A program made the position numbers and the translations under genes. Shown piece after piece: positions 1 through 8,779 of a stretch of DNA of 64,000 bases (positions are counted from its first letter, which is position 1; every line of letters starts with the position of its first letter). The stretch comes from Eucalyptus grandis (Eukaryota > Streptophyta > Magnoliopsida > Myrtales > Myrtaceae). The DNA is taken from positions 60,781,278 to 60,845,277 of the forward strand of contig NC_052616.1 in assembly GCF_016545825.1 (NCBI RefSeq), in the 5' to 3' direction. A model generated the notes under the pieces. That model saw only the letters and a program-made list of their open reading frames with translations. It was not told the origin of the DNA and did not search any database.

Positions 1-352
1 AGGGTCGGCCGGGCGCCGAGCCCCGGCCAAGGGTTGGTGGCCCCCAGGCCGATCGGGTGGCGAGGGCCTACGTGCCCTCGCCCATATCTAGGCGAGGGTC
101 GCCACCTCGCTTGGCCGACCCAAAGGTTGCCACCGTTGGGGGTCACCCCAGGTGGGCGGCGGTCCCCAGCGGGCAAGGGCCAGCAACCCTCGCCGGATGC
201 GGGCGAGGGCCGTGACCCTCGCCCAAATCCGGGCGAGGGCACGCAGCCCTCACCGTTGGTCGGCCGGGGCCGCCCGGCCGGGCCGCCGACCCTCCCCACC
301 TTTCGGCGTCGGCGGCGAGGGCTCAGCCCTCGGCCCCCTTCCTTCCTCCTCC
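1..352. repeat. GC-rich GGCGAGG-type repeat core
   Basis: Very GC-rich sequence in which GGCGAGGG and its complement CCCTCGCC recur every 20-40 bases, often as short inverted pairs. Overlapping open frames on both strands code only Pro/Arg/Gly-rich low-complexity peptides, so I do not call a gene. The same vocabulary forms the centre of foldback elements elsewhere in the window, and an AT-rich arm follows at once, so this is probably the CpG-rich core of a non-autonomous element whose left arm lies outside the window. Confidence 0.6.
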
Positions 353-364
353 TCCTCCATTTTT

Positions 365-405
365 TTAAATAAATATAAATATAAATATAAATATAAATAT
401 AAATT
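365..405. repeat. AT-rich hexanucleotide microsatellite
   Basis: About six copies of ATAAAT/AAATAT follow a short pyrimidine tract and end in TTATTATTATT. It marks the switch from the GC-rich core to the AT-rich arm. Confidence 0.8.
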
Positions 406-760
406 ATTATTATTTAATTAATTTTTATATTATATTAAAATTCAAATTATGTCAAAACGACGTCGTTTTGGCCAATTTAAGGGCTCTATTTTGACCAACT
501 ATAGAAACGACGTTGTTTTGAGCGAATTAGAGCTGAGTCAGCTCTCCGGCGAGCCACATCGGTGAGAAATATTAATATTTAATTGCCACGTATGATTTCG
601 AGCGGCTTTGCCGGAGGTGGCATTTAAGTGTTCCACTTTTTTTAAAATGTAGCACTTAAGTGTCACTTTCGTAAGTTTTGGCACTTAAGTGTTCCTTTGT
701 GCCAACTTATGGCACTTGAAGCTATCTTTTGCCTGGATAAGCATGTTATCGAAATTTGCG
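406..760. repeat. AT-rich element arm with ACGT palindrome and GCACTTAAGTG repeats
   Basis: No gene seen. A perfect 18-bp palindrome (CAAAACGACGTCGTTTTG) lies at 453-470, with a decayed copy at 503-520. From about 622 the string GGCACTTAAGTG and variants recur four times within 90 bases. This resembles the arm of a long-inverted-repeat element; its outer end appears cut off by the gypsy fragment beginning near 765. Confidence 0.5.
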
Positions 761-764
761 ATAA

Positions 765-1110
765 TATATCACCCAATGAAAGGCCAAACGGCACAACAGG
801 CGCATATAAGGCGTGTGCTGTCAGCCATCATATTATCACTTAGGCTTTTGGTTGAGAAAATAGCACAATCACATGTATTAGTACCTTTTTATCATGCACG
901 CTTGCAGGCATTATGGAATTCAATTGGCCTATGCATGACAATTTATTGATTCAAAATTCAAATGGTGCTGGATTCCATTGGTGGACTGTAAGTCCTTTTT
1001 TAAATATAGTAGGTTGTGGACTCCTTCCTTTGAGGAATGAAGAGAGTAGACTATGCATGGAGTAATTGCTTTTATCGTATCATCGATAGGTGCAGTTCTG
1101 AAAATTAACA
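765..1110 (-). pseudogene. Ty3/gypsy reverse transcriptase N-terminal fragment
   Basis: Aligns by eye with 52040-52350, the upstream part of the reverse transcriptase in the second gypsy copy. The minus-strand translation has a degenerate D-L-x-S-x-x-x-x-x-I block where family members read KIDLRSGYHQI. It is oddly placed: it lies downstream (in element sense) of the integrase C-terminus at 1150, whereas RT should precede integrase. It is separated from that integrase end by about 40 bases of unrelated sequence, yet an open frame (929-1360) happens to run through the junction. Confidence 0.7.
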
Positions 1111-1149
1111 AATTAGTAACAATTCCTATTACATTTTCACTTGGTTGGA

Positions 1150-1360
1150 GAAAACTCGTTCTCGAGGCCAACTTCACCAAACTCTTGGTCTTCATGATAT
1201 GGTGATAGATCAGCAACATTGAATGTAGCAGAAGCACCTTGCACCCCAGGAAGTTCAATTTTCTAGCCAATATGTTAATGCGCTCCAAAACTCGAAAATG
1301 ACCATCCGTTCGAGGAAATAACATAGCATGACGACTAGGTAGAAATTGTTCGTTCCTCAA
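1150..1360 (-). pseudogene. gypsy integrase C-terminal domain remnant
   Basis: The minus-strand translation contains FPRTDGHFRVLERIN, matching the conserved PRGDGPFQVLERIN segment of gypsy integrase C-termini, followed by a degenerate L-A-S-R-T-S-F-L-Q-P tail. This end of the polyprotein normally contacts DNA and chromatin during integration. It is not a gene now: it joins into an RT fragment through filler sequence. Confidence 0.75.
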
Positions 1361-1483
1361 ATGAATCCACTCAAGAGTAACATCACCTTTGTTGACGGCA
1401 ATACTTGTCAGTTTGTTTCCAAATTCTCTTCCTCAGTTGCTCATAACTGCTTGATTTCCTTGACCCTTTCTTCAGTGTCGCCA

Positions 1484-1747
1484 CTAAATTGCCGCTTTGC
1501 AGGTGATGGGATAAAATCCAATGGACTTAGATGATGCTTGCCAAACACAACTTCCAAATAAGCTTTTCCTAGTAATCTGACTCACCGAATTATAATAGGC
1601 TAACTCGGCTTGAGAAATTAACAAATCCCGCTGTTTAAAATGTTTTCCAATAAAGCCCCTCAGTAATTTTGCCAAAATTCTGTTAACACTCTGTTTATTC
1701 AATAGTATGAGGATGACTAGTCGAACAATATTGAAGTTGAGTCCCAA
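1484..1747 (-). pseudogene. gypsy integrase distal core remnant
   Basis: Minus-strand peptide with AELAYYNSVSQITRKSLF, a decayed form of the AEFAYNxSxxxSTGKSPF block that follows the DDE core in plant gypsy integrases. Frames are broken on both sides. Confidence 0.65.
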
Positions 1748-1792
1748 TTTTTTGCCATAAAGTAGAAAAAGTGACTCTTTAACTTGACATCA

Positions 1793-2040
1793 CTATAAGG
1801 CTTCTATTTATTTCGTGAAAAATGACTAATTTGCAAAATATTTTCCTAAAATAATCACTTATATCGATTGAAATAATTTGTTTAATATAATATTTTCATT
1901 ATCAATAACAATTTATATCTAAACTTGTTCATGGCTAAGGAAAATATATATATATGGTTCATTTTTTAAGCAATTTAAAAGATCATTTTTAGGAAAATAT
2001 TTTCCATATCATTTATTTCCTGCAAAACAAACATATCGTA
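1793..2040. mobile_element. AT-rich MITE inserted in gypsy copy 1
   Basis: Copy 2 (near 50640) lacks this block, which bounds it. Both ends carry AAAATATTTTCC preceded by a TTATTTC/GAAAAATGA motif, in inverted orientation (about 1805-1850 against 1985-2035), so it can fold back. No coding content. The superfamily is not resolved because the target duplication is unclear. Confidence 0.6.
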
Positions 2041-2044
2041 AAAG

Positions 2045-2410
2045 GTAATTGTCTTTGAAATACCATGTAGGCGCACAAAGTTTACAAGAATAAAGCTCAG
2101 CAACATGTGATGCAACAAGAGTCTTACTATATGGTACAGAACGTGCCATTTGGAAAATCTATCAACCTCAATCATGACTAAATCCTTGTTGCGTTGGGTC
2201 TCTGGCAAACTCATGGGAAAGTCCATACTCATAGTTTCCTAAGGCGATTGTGGAATTGGCAAAGGCAAGTACGAACCAGATTTTTGGCCTCCAGCATTAG
2301 CAATGTGGTTGCATCGTTCAATATGCCGCTTCTCCTTTTCCAACTTTGGCCAATGAAAATTCTCTCGAATAAGTGCCAAAGTTTTTTACGACCAAATTGA
2401 CCCACTAGTC
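2045..2410 (-). pseudogene. gypsy integrase catalytic core remnant
   Basis: Minus-strand translation reads MDFPMSLPETQRNKD, then a VDRFSKW segment holding the first integrase aspartate, then RLHGISKTI. These match the conserved gypsy integrase order MDF-LPxTQxNxD, VDRFSK and RLHGIPKTI. The equivalent segment occurs at 4372-4600 and 50640-50980. Frames are disrupted, so it is inactive. Confidence 0.8.
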
Positions 2411-2430
2411 CACCATCATGGGCTTAAAAC

Positions 2431-2953
2431 GGGGGAAATTACAAAAATTCCTAAATTTATTACTCTTTTTGTCAATTTAGATCTAAATCTTTTAATTATA
2501 CCAATTTAGTTATAAACATTTTCACATTTTCTAATTGAGTCCATCTGATTAATTTTAGCCAGAAATTATTGACGTAGAGGTCATTCGTCTTACATGGCAC
2601 GACTAATGTGGACATTTTAATTTTTTTTTTTGATTTTTTTTTTTTTTTAACCTTGTCTGTAGGGTCACCAGCCCTCCCTCCAAAGAACAATAAAAAGAGT
2701 AAAGAAAAAAAAGTTCAAAAAATTATTTAAAAATGTTCACATTAGTGTTGACCGCGTCATGTAGCGCCACCTAAGACAATTAGCATCCACATCACACAGT
2801 CAACATTCATGTCAGTATTTTTTATCAAAATTGGTCAGATGAACTTAATTGGTAAAATATGAAAAGGTTTATGACTCAGTTGGCACAATTGAAAGGTTTA
2901 TAACTGAATTAGTAAAAATGCAATAGGTGAAGAATTTTTTTGGTAATTTAGCC
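2431..2953. mobile_element. Mutator-like foldback element (family MF, copy A)
   Basis: Terminal inverted repeats begin GGGGAAATTACAAAAATTCC and end with the inverse, GAATTTTTTTGGTAATTTAGCC. The long arms hold the family signatures 'aatttag-cataaac' and 'attgagtccatc' in opposite orientations, with a short A/T-rich centre. Absence from the homologous position in copy 2 (about 51005) shows it is an insertion. Flanks CTTAAAA and CTGAAAA look like an eroded target duplication. Other copies are at 43650, 44648 and 48989. Confidence 0.75.
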
Positions 2954-2954
2954 A

Positions 2955-3198
2955 CTGAAAAGGTAGCTTGATGCATTGAACATTGCGAAGCACACCACTG
3001 ATTGCCCTATAAAAGAAAACCATCTTGACGGTGAAACTGTCCATGTGAATTTTCAAGAGTTAACTTCCAAATTTCCTCAAAATATGGATCCTCTTGATAC
3101 AAATCTTACACTACTTCAGATCCAATAACCTTGGTTAGCATAGCAGAGAGGAATGTATGTCGGCGGCTTAAAGCTTCTGCAACTTGATTTTGAGCGCC
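2955..3198 (-). pseudogene. gypsy RNase H-integrase linker remnant
   Basis: Minus-strand sequence homologous to 4616-4840 and 51005-51240. There the translation shows S-G-A-Q-N-R-V-x-D-A-L-S, the hallmark of the end of gypsy RNase H before the integrase zinc-binding domain. Here it is truncated by the SINE at 3211. Confidence 0.6.
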
Positions 3199-3210
3199 AG
3201 ATCACCAGAT
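3199..3210. repeat. SINE-1 target-site duplication, left
   Basis: AGATCACCAGAT before the poly-T tract is repeated exactly at 3451-3462 after the element. Confidence 0.85.
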
Positions 3211-3450
3211 TTTTTTTTTTTTTTTTGTAACCGAGGATCCGCCGAGCCCGCTGAGCTTACGCTAGGCAGCCCACGGCCTGTAGAGTGCGCGGTGCACCCC
3301 AAACCAAACGTCAATATCTCGAGAAAACTGGCTCAGTAACCCACCCCTGAGACCCCCACTTAAGTCGTGTTAGTGCCCGGAGATTCAAACATGTTCCCTT
3401 GGCGATGAGGTAGTAAGGTGTAAACCATCACGGCCACCCACGGGTGGTTA
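3211..3450 (-). mobile_element. tRNA-derived SINE (SINE-1) with 12-bp+ target duplication
   Basis: About 240 bp on the minus strand, ending in a poly(A) tract (poly-T at 3211-3226 on the plus strand). Read on the minus strand it starts near a GGTGGCCGTGATGG box-A-like element and has GTTTGAATCTC, a box-B-like element, about 50 bases later, as expected for an RNA polymerase III promoter of tRNA origin. The flanks AGATCACCAGAT(TTTT) are exact direct repeats, and the host gypsy sequence resumes without loss, so retroposition is well supported. It is a different family from the SINE at 48167. Confidence 0.85.
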
Positions 3451-3860
3451 AGATCACCAGATTTTTGTTTGGAGAGAAACCAAAAAGATAGTAAAAATTC
3501 ACTCCAGGCTGCAGAGCTCAAGCGCTTAAGTGCCTCATGGTCAGAGTACGACACACTTCCTTTTGTCAGCAAATAGTGGCTCCAGGGATTGTGAGCACGC
3601 ACAATAGCATAAAACTCGTTAATCATACGTTGAATACTTTAAGTTTGGCATCATTTAGTTTTTCACTGAAAAAGGCAATGTGACCGCCTTCTTGACCGAG
3701 CACGACACCGATGCCAACGTTTGAAGCATCGCAATGAACCTCAAAAAACAAATCAAAGTTTGGTAGCCTGGACACTGGATCTTCAATGATTATGTTCTTT
3801 AAGAGCTCAAAGCTCTTTTGCGCTTTTGCATTCCTGTGAAGCCTCTCTCCTTTAAGCATT
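3360..3860 (-). pseudogene. gypsy RNase H domain remnant, copy 1
   Basis: The minus-strand translation in two overlapping frames gives FELLKNIIIEDPVSRLPNFD, then HCDASNVGIGVVLGQ and FSEKLNDAKL, then FYAIVRAHNPWSHYLLTK and SDHEALKRL. These are the ordered blocks of the gypsy RNase H domain, including the DAS aspartate and the SDHEAL aspartate. A frameshift near 3625 separates the halves, and the SINE cuts the C-terminal side. Confidence 0.9.
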
Positions 3861-4140
3861 TAGTATTTGGTCAGACAATGGAACTTAATTCTTTATGAAT
3901 CTCCTGTAGAAAGAAGAAGCGGGGCCATGAAAACTTCAAATCTCTTGAAACCTTTGCAGCGTTCACCATGAAGTGATAGCTTCAATCTTATTAGGATCCA
4001 TCTCCATTCCTAAGCTAGCCATCACATAGCCAAGGAAAATTACCTTGTCAGTTAAGACGTGACATAGCAAATAACTTTTGCTCTCTCAAAGCTTGGTATA
4101 CTTATAGGAGATATGTCATGGGTTAATTTTATCCTTACTG

Positions 4141-4371
4141 CTGGCACCAGATCTCGCTCGTCAGCGAAGGGTTTGTGTTTTCTAAATAACAAAAATAGAA
4201 AAAATACACCTAAAGTCCTTTGCAAGAAGAGTTTTTACAAATAGTATTTAGCCTAAAGTTGCTTTTCAAAGGAGTCGTAAGTTACAATTTACCAAATGCA
4301 ATTTATATTTCAGGAAACCTTTTCAACTCATTTCTCCAAAGCCCATTGAAAAGGCCAAATCAAATGCAGCC
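4141..4371. other. spacer between gypsy pieces, MITE-like right end
   Basis: No gene. The right end reads CAAATGCAGCC, resembling the CCAAACGCAGCC terminus of the MITE at 21169-21560, and phrases such as 'aaagcccattg' are shared with it. A matching left terminus was not found, so this may be a truncated MITE. Confidence 0.4.
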
Positions 4372-4857
4372 TAAATCCTTGTTGCGTTGAGTCCTTGGCA
4401 AACTCATTACAAAGTCCATCCTCGTATCTTCCCAGAGGCGCTTGTGGAATAGGTAACGGCAAGTAAAAAACAGTTCTTAAGCCTCCAGCTTTAGCGATGG
4501 GGCAAATTTTTCATCATTCAATGAGCCGCTTTATATTTCCATTTATGGCCAATGAATGTTCTCTGTAGCAAGCGCCAAAGTTTTGTCATAACCGAAATGA
4601 CCCGCTTGTCTACCATCATGGGCTAAAAAAGTAATAGCTTGATGCAAGGAAAGTTCCGAAACCACAACACTGACGGTGAAACTGTGCAATGTGAAATTTT
4701 AGGAGTTTAACATCCCAAATTTGGACTTCATACATATCTTTTACTACTTCAAATCCAATCACGTTGATTTGCATAGTAGAGAGGAACGTATGTTGGGGGC
4801 TTAAAGCATCCTTGACTCGATTTTGAGCGCCAGATCGCAAGATTAATGTTTGAGGAG
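4372..4857 (-). pseudogene. gypsy pol relic, copy 3, integrase side
   Basis: Homologous to 2178-2410 and 2955-3200 of copy 1. The minus-strand translation (4616-4840) has RSGAQNRVKDALS followed by QINVIGFEVVKD, the RNase H to integrase junction of the family. The copy continues at 7032 after the inserted solo LTR. Frames are broken. Confidence 0.8.
4853..4857. repeat. 5-bp target duplication (AGGAG), left of solo LTR
   Basis: AGGAG directly precedes TGTTGACACC and recurs at 7032-7036 after GGTCGCGACA. Confidence 0.85.
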
Positions 4858-7031
4858 TGTTGACACCTATTTTTTATCTTTCAAATAGTATTAAAAAATT
4901 CAAAAAAATTCAAAATCTAAATCAAATATAAAAAAAAAAAAAAGTGAAAATCAAAAAAAAATTAACTATTAATTTCCTTTAAAAAAAAAAAAAAAAGAGT
5001 TGTGAGGTCCGGGTCGGGCCGGATCCGGCCTTGGCCCGACCCGGCCCCATTTTCCTTTAATTTTCACCCCGCGTGGGCCTGGGCTCAAACCCTCCCCTTT
5101 CCTTTTTCTTTTTTTCTTTTCTTCTTTTCCCCTCGCACGGCCCTCTTCTTCCCTCCGGCCCGGCCCACCCGTTGTCTTCTCCCTCAGCCGTTTTCGCACG
5201 GGGAACCAGCGAAGCGAGCGCAGCCGTTCGCTTGGGTAAATGGCGAGGCCGAAAGCAAGGGCGGCGGGGGGCGAGGAGACAAAGATCATCATCTCGGTAG
5301 GTCGGCGGGTTGGGCGAAGCCGATCGGACGCACGCGGAGCCGATTCGCGCGCACGCGAGCGAAAGGAAGAGAAGTAGGGAGAGATCTGCACACAAAAAAA
5401 AAAAAAAAAAGAACAAAAGCGAGACGGAGGGGGAAGAAGGAGGGGGAATCGAGAAAAAGAGGAAGATACCAGAGAGGAACCGAAAAGAGAGAGGAGAGAA
5501 AAACAGGGGGGTCGAGGACGAGGAAAACAGAGAGCAAGGAGGGGAAACTCGCCGAGGTCACTGCCGTCGACACGTCTCCCGACCGCCGCAACCGCCGCCG
5601 ACGCATCTTCGGGCCGCCATCGCCGCCGTCGCTGTCGCGACGCGTCTCAAGCTGCCATTCTCGTTGGAACTCGAGGTTGGCATTTCATCGAACACCTGGT
5701 GTGCATCTTGAGCTCGAGTTGGCCGGAGTTCGTTCCGTTCGTTTCGAGCGAGCTCCGGCCTCCGTAGGTCCCCCTTAGGTTCCTGTCTGTTGTTGTTTTG
5801 CTTGCTGGTCACCGCCGTTGCCGCCTCGGGTCCGGTTTAGGTCGAAACCCCCCTGGTTTGCCCATGCCCTCTACCCGTTCGCCGTAATGCCCAAGCGGGC
5901 TCTCCCTCCCCGGTTCCTTTGTGTAGAGTCCAGGCTAGCCTCTTGGTCACCGGAATTCGCCGCCGTCTGCTACCGAAAAGCCGGCCTGCGTCCCCTCCGA
6001 AAGCAGGCGGCACCATGGCGACCCCAACCGGATCGCCGGTGCCCCTCCCCCGTCTTCCCCACCGTCGCGGCTCCCAGGTCGCGACCGGCGGCGGTCGGCG
6101 ACCGGGGAGCACGGGCCAAGCCGGGCTGGGCCGCGAGCCGGCTGCTCGCCTCTCTCGCCTGCGCAGCCCACCGCCCGGAATCAACCTGGGCCATGGGCCT
6201 ACAAGTATTTAAAAAAAAAAAAAAAAAAAGAGAAGAGGATTTGGGCCCTCCGGATCGGGCCCAAGTCCGTCGCCCTCAAGTAGGCTGTCGGGCGGACCCG
6301 ACCCGGTCCAGTCAAAAAAAAAAAAATATTAAAAAAAAACAATTTCGAAAATCCAAAAAATATTTAAAAATTAGAAATTATTTATTTATTTAAAAAAAAT
6401 AAAAAAAAAAAAAAAAATTAATTAAAAAAAAAAAATTTTAAAAAAATTTCGAAAATCCAGAAAAATATTTAAAAATTAGAAATTATTTATTTTTCTTTTT
6501 TAAAATTTTTTTAAAAAAAATTTAAAAAAATTAAAAAAAGTTAAAAAATTAAAAAATTCGAAAATCCAAAAATGATGGGGTTTGATTAGGACTTGCCATG
6601 TATTGTCATTTTAGTGTAATTAGACCTTTATGGGGTATGATTATTACTTTAATGATTGCGCACCCGCATGATCACCTCATATGTTAGTGGATAAGTATAA
6701 AATCAATTCAAACTGCTATTTGTCAAAAATCATTTTGTTAAAATGAACAAGAGTAGGTACGAAAGGGCACTAATTGGTTAATTAGTGTAATCAAGTTCCC
6801 GAACCTAGATTCTCTGGTTGCGTAGGAAGTGAGGTACACTCTCATACCTCATTTGGTTTCTAGCCCACCCCAATAGGCTAGTGGCGACTCCTTTTGTGCA
6901 AAAATCCTAAAGAATATCCCGATGTCACGCGGGGTATGGGCTTGGAGAGCTTGCGCGATGACGGGCCTTAGCCCCGTCCTTTAGGCAATACCCCTAAACC
7001 TGTTCCCTCCCCTCGAGGGTAGGTCGCGACA
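4858..7031. mobile_element. 2.17-kb solo LTR inserted in gypsy copy 3
   Basis: Begins TGTTGACACC and ends GGTCGCGACA (TG...CA with short imperfect inverted ends), flanked by an exact 5-bp direct repeat AGGAG, and gypsy homology resumes on both sides. No pol, primer site or second LTR is present, so this is a solo LTR left by LTR-LTR recombination. Inside are a C+G-rich block (5000-6300) whose long open frames on both strands are low-complexity, homopolymer-rich DNA (6305-6560) with a roughly 104-bp internal duplication, and a unique 3' part (6590-7031). The length and the TGTTGACACC start recall Tat/Ogre-type gypsy LTRs (inference). Confidence 0.85.
6305..6560. repeat. A/T homopolymer-rich duplication within solo LTR
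   Basis: The block starting AATTTCGAAAATCCA at 6341 recurs at 6445, about 104 bases on, embedded in poly-A/poly-T runs. Confidence 0.7.
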
Positions 7032-7294
7032 AGGAGAAACAAAAAAGATTGTAGAAATTCTCACTCCGAGCTGCATGTCGGCGATTAAGGTTCTGTTGAG
7101 AGTTCATGTGCTTATGTTCCTCGTGGTCAGAGTCCAAAACACAATCTTTTGTAAGCAAATGGTGGCTCCAATGACTGAGAGCACGCACATACATTTACGC
7201 ACATGCTGCCATCATACAGTTTTTCACCCAAAAATCCCATGTGACGGTTTTTTTAACCGAGCGAAACACCATGTCATCATTTGAAGCATCGCAA
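7032..7294 (-). pseudogene. gypsy pol relic, copy 3, RNase H side
   Basis: Continuation of the fragment at 4372-4857. The minus-strand translation contains SHWSHHLLTKDCVLDSDHEEHK and NSQQNLNRRHA, decayed versions of the HW-HYLL, SDHEALK and SQQ-NPRHA blocks of gypsy RNase H. Homology to copy 1 stops near 7294 at 'gaagcatcgcaat'. Confidence 0.8.
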
Positions 7295-8778
7295 TTGTCA
7301 AATATTTCAACAATTTTGAGAGTTTGAAAATTATTATTTTGTAACGGTTTTGACAGAAATTATGACAATCATGAAAACTATTATTATGCAATAATTTTTG
7401 TAATGGTTTTGTAATAGTTTTGTAACGGTTTGACTTTTTAATATTAAAGCCGATTGGTTTAATTTGTTTCATACCAACCCTCTCTTACATTTGCCAAAAA
7501 TAGAACCGCCGACTACAATCCAATAGAGACACTTACATAATAAAATTCTCTCTTCTCCTTTCATTTCTTTTTTGCTGGGTTTTAAACATAATTTTGTTGT
7601 TCATGTTCCATCTATTATTCAATGCGAGTAAAGAGGAATGTCTAATACTTGGGAGCGGGAAAAGTATAATTTTTTTTTTTAAATTTATTACATTAGTATC
7701 AATTTAGTCTATTTTGTCAATTTAGGTCGGAAATATTTTAAATATAATTTTGTTGTTCATGTTCCATCTATTATTCAATGCAAAGTAAAGAGGAATGTCT
7801 AATACATACCGGGAGCAGGAAAAGTATAATTTTAAAAAAAAAAATTATTACATTAGTATCAATTCGGTCCATCTTGTCAATTTAGATCGGAAATCACTAA
7901 GGTGTATGCTAGAGGTTCTACGTAGCATGGTCAACGTTGACGTTGATTTTTATATTATTTTTAATAATTTATTATTATTCTTTATTTTCTATATTTTCTA
8001 TATTTCTTTATTTCTATTTTTATTTCAGTTGTCTTCTTCCTATACGGCGAGCAACTTACTTCGGAACCGCCATCCTCCAGTCCTTGAACACCATCAACAT
8101 CCCGTTATCACCAAACCACCACCGTTATTAACTCAAACACCAGACCGCTACTGGATCACCGGCTACCACGGTCTTCCGTCACAGCGACCAGTCAGCCACA
8201 TCACATACACAGCCACATCATTGCAAAATTCACAGAAACAGGAAGAGCCAGGAAGCACGATGGTAGAACAATGAAAGCATTTATCATGAACGTCACATGG
8301 ATAAGGACTTGAATCAGTAACTCCCAAATCATATCCTCGTTGGCAACCACAGCCACCCGTCACCGAATGCACCTTTCAACACAGTAGCAGAGAAATGACA
8401 AACAAAAGTGGATTCAGATTTTGACCCCCATAACCATGATTTAAAATCTCGACTATTGACTAAGGATACAATTTCCTATAACCTAAAATGGATTAACACG
8501 TGCTTCTATCGAACAATAACAGAGGTTGTTTCACAAAACATCTGAGAAACTTTTTGTCAAACAGGTAATGTGCACTACAAGTTTTGAGCGTGGATTTGGA
8601 ACTGATGTAACTTTCTTATCCAGAAACTGATGCATCAACAATAACAATCTAAGTCGTAAAAAATTAGCTCAGATCCTAAATGGTTTTCTCACAACCATAT
8701 TCACGGATCTCATATTCGGAAAAAGGAAGAGAACTAACTGGTCTGGGCAAGAGTAGGCCTTGCTGGCACTCCCTCTCG
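7295..8778. other. intergenic, with 155-bp tandem duplication and a foldback-like arm
   Basis: No recognisable gene. A block of about 155 bp at 7585-7738 ('aattttgttgttcatgttcc' onward) is repeated in tandem at 7740-7895. Each copy ends in foldback-family wording ('atcaatt-gtccat-ttgtcaattt'). Open frames at 7795-8274 are AT-rich, then Pro/His/Thr-rich, without any family motif I recognise. Confidence 0.5.
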
Positions 8779-8779
8779 C

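Larger units (their letters stand above)
1145..4140 (-). mobile_element. Ty3/gypsy pol relic, copy 1 (RT end, RNase H, integrase)
   Basis: Minus-strand remains of a chromovirus-like gypsy polyprotein, reading from high to low coordinates: end of RT (about 4140-3860), RNase H (3860-3360), integrase zinc-binding linker (about 3190-2955), integrase core (2410-2045) and integrase C-terminal region (1740-1150, with PRTDGHFRVLERIN). It is broken by frameshifts and by three insertions: an AT-rich MITE (about 1793-2040), a Mutator-like foldback (about 2431-2953) and a SINE (3211-3450). No LTRs were found. Homology to copy 2 at 49985-52358 is evident along its length. Confidence 0.85.

Noticed and set aside
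5002..6393. Long overlapping open frames (up to 258 codons) on both strands
   Set aside because: They lie inside the solo LTR, are made of Pro/Arg/Ser/Lys low-complexity sequence and poly-Lys/poly-Phe from homopolymers, and show no domain.
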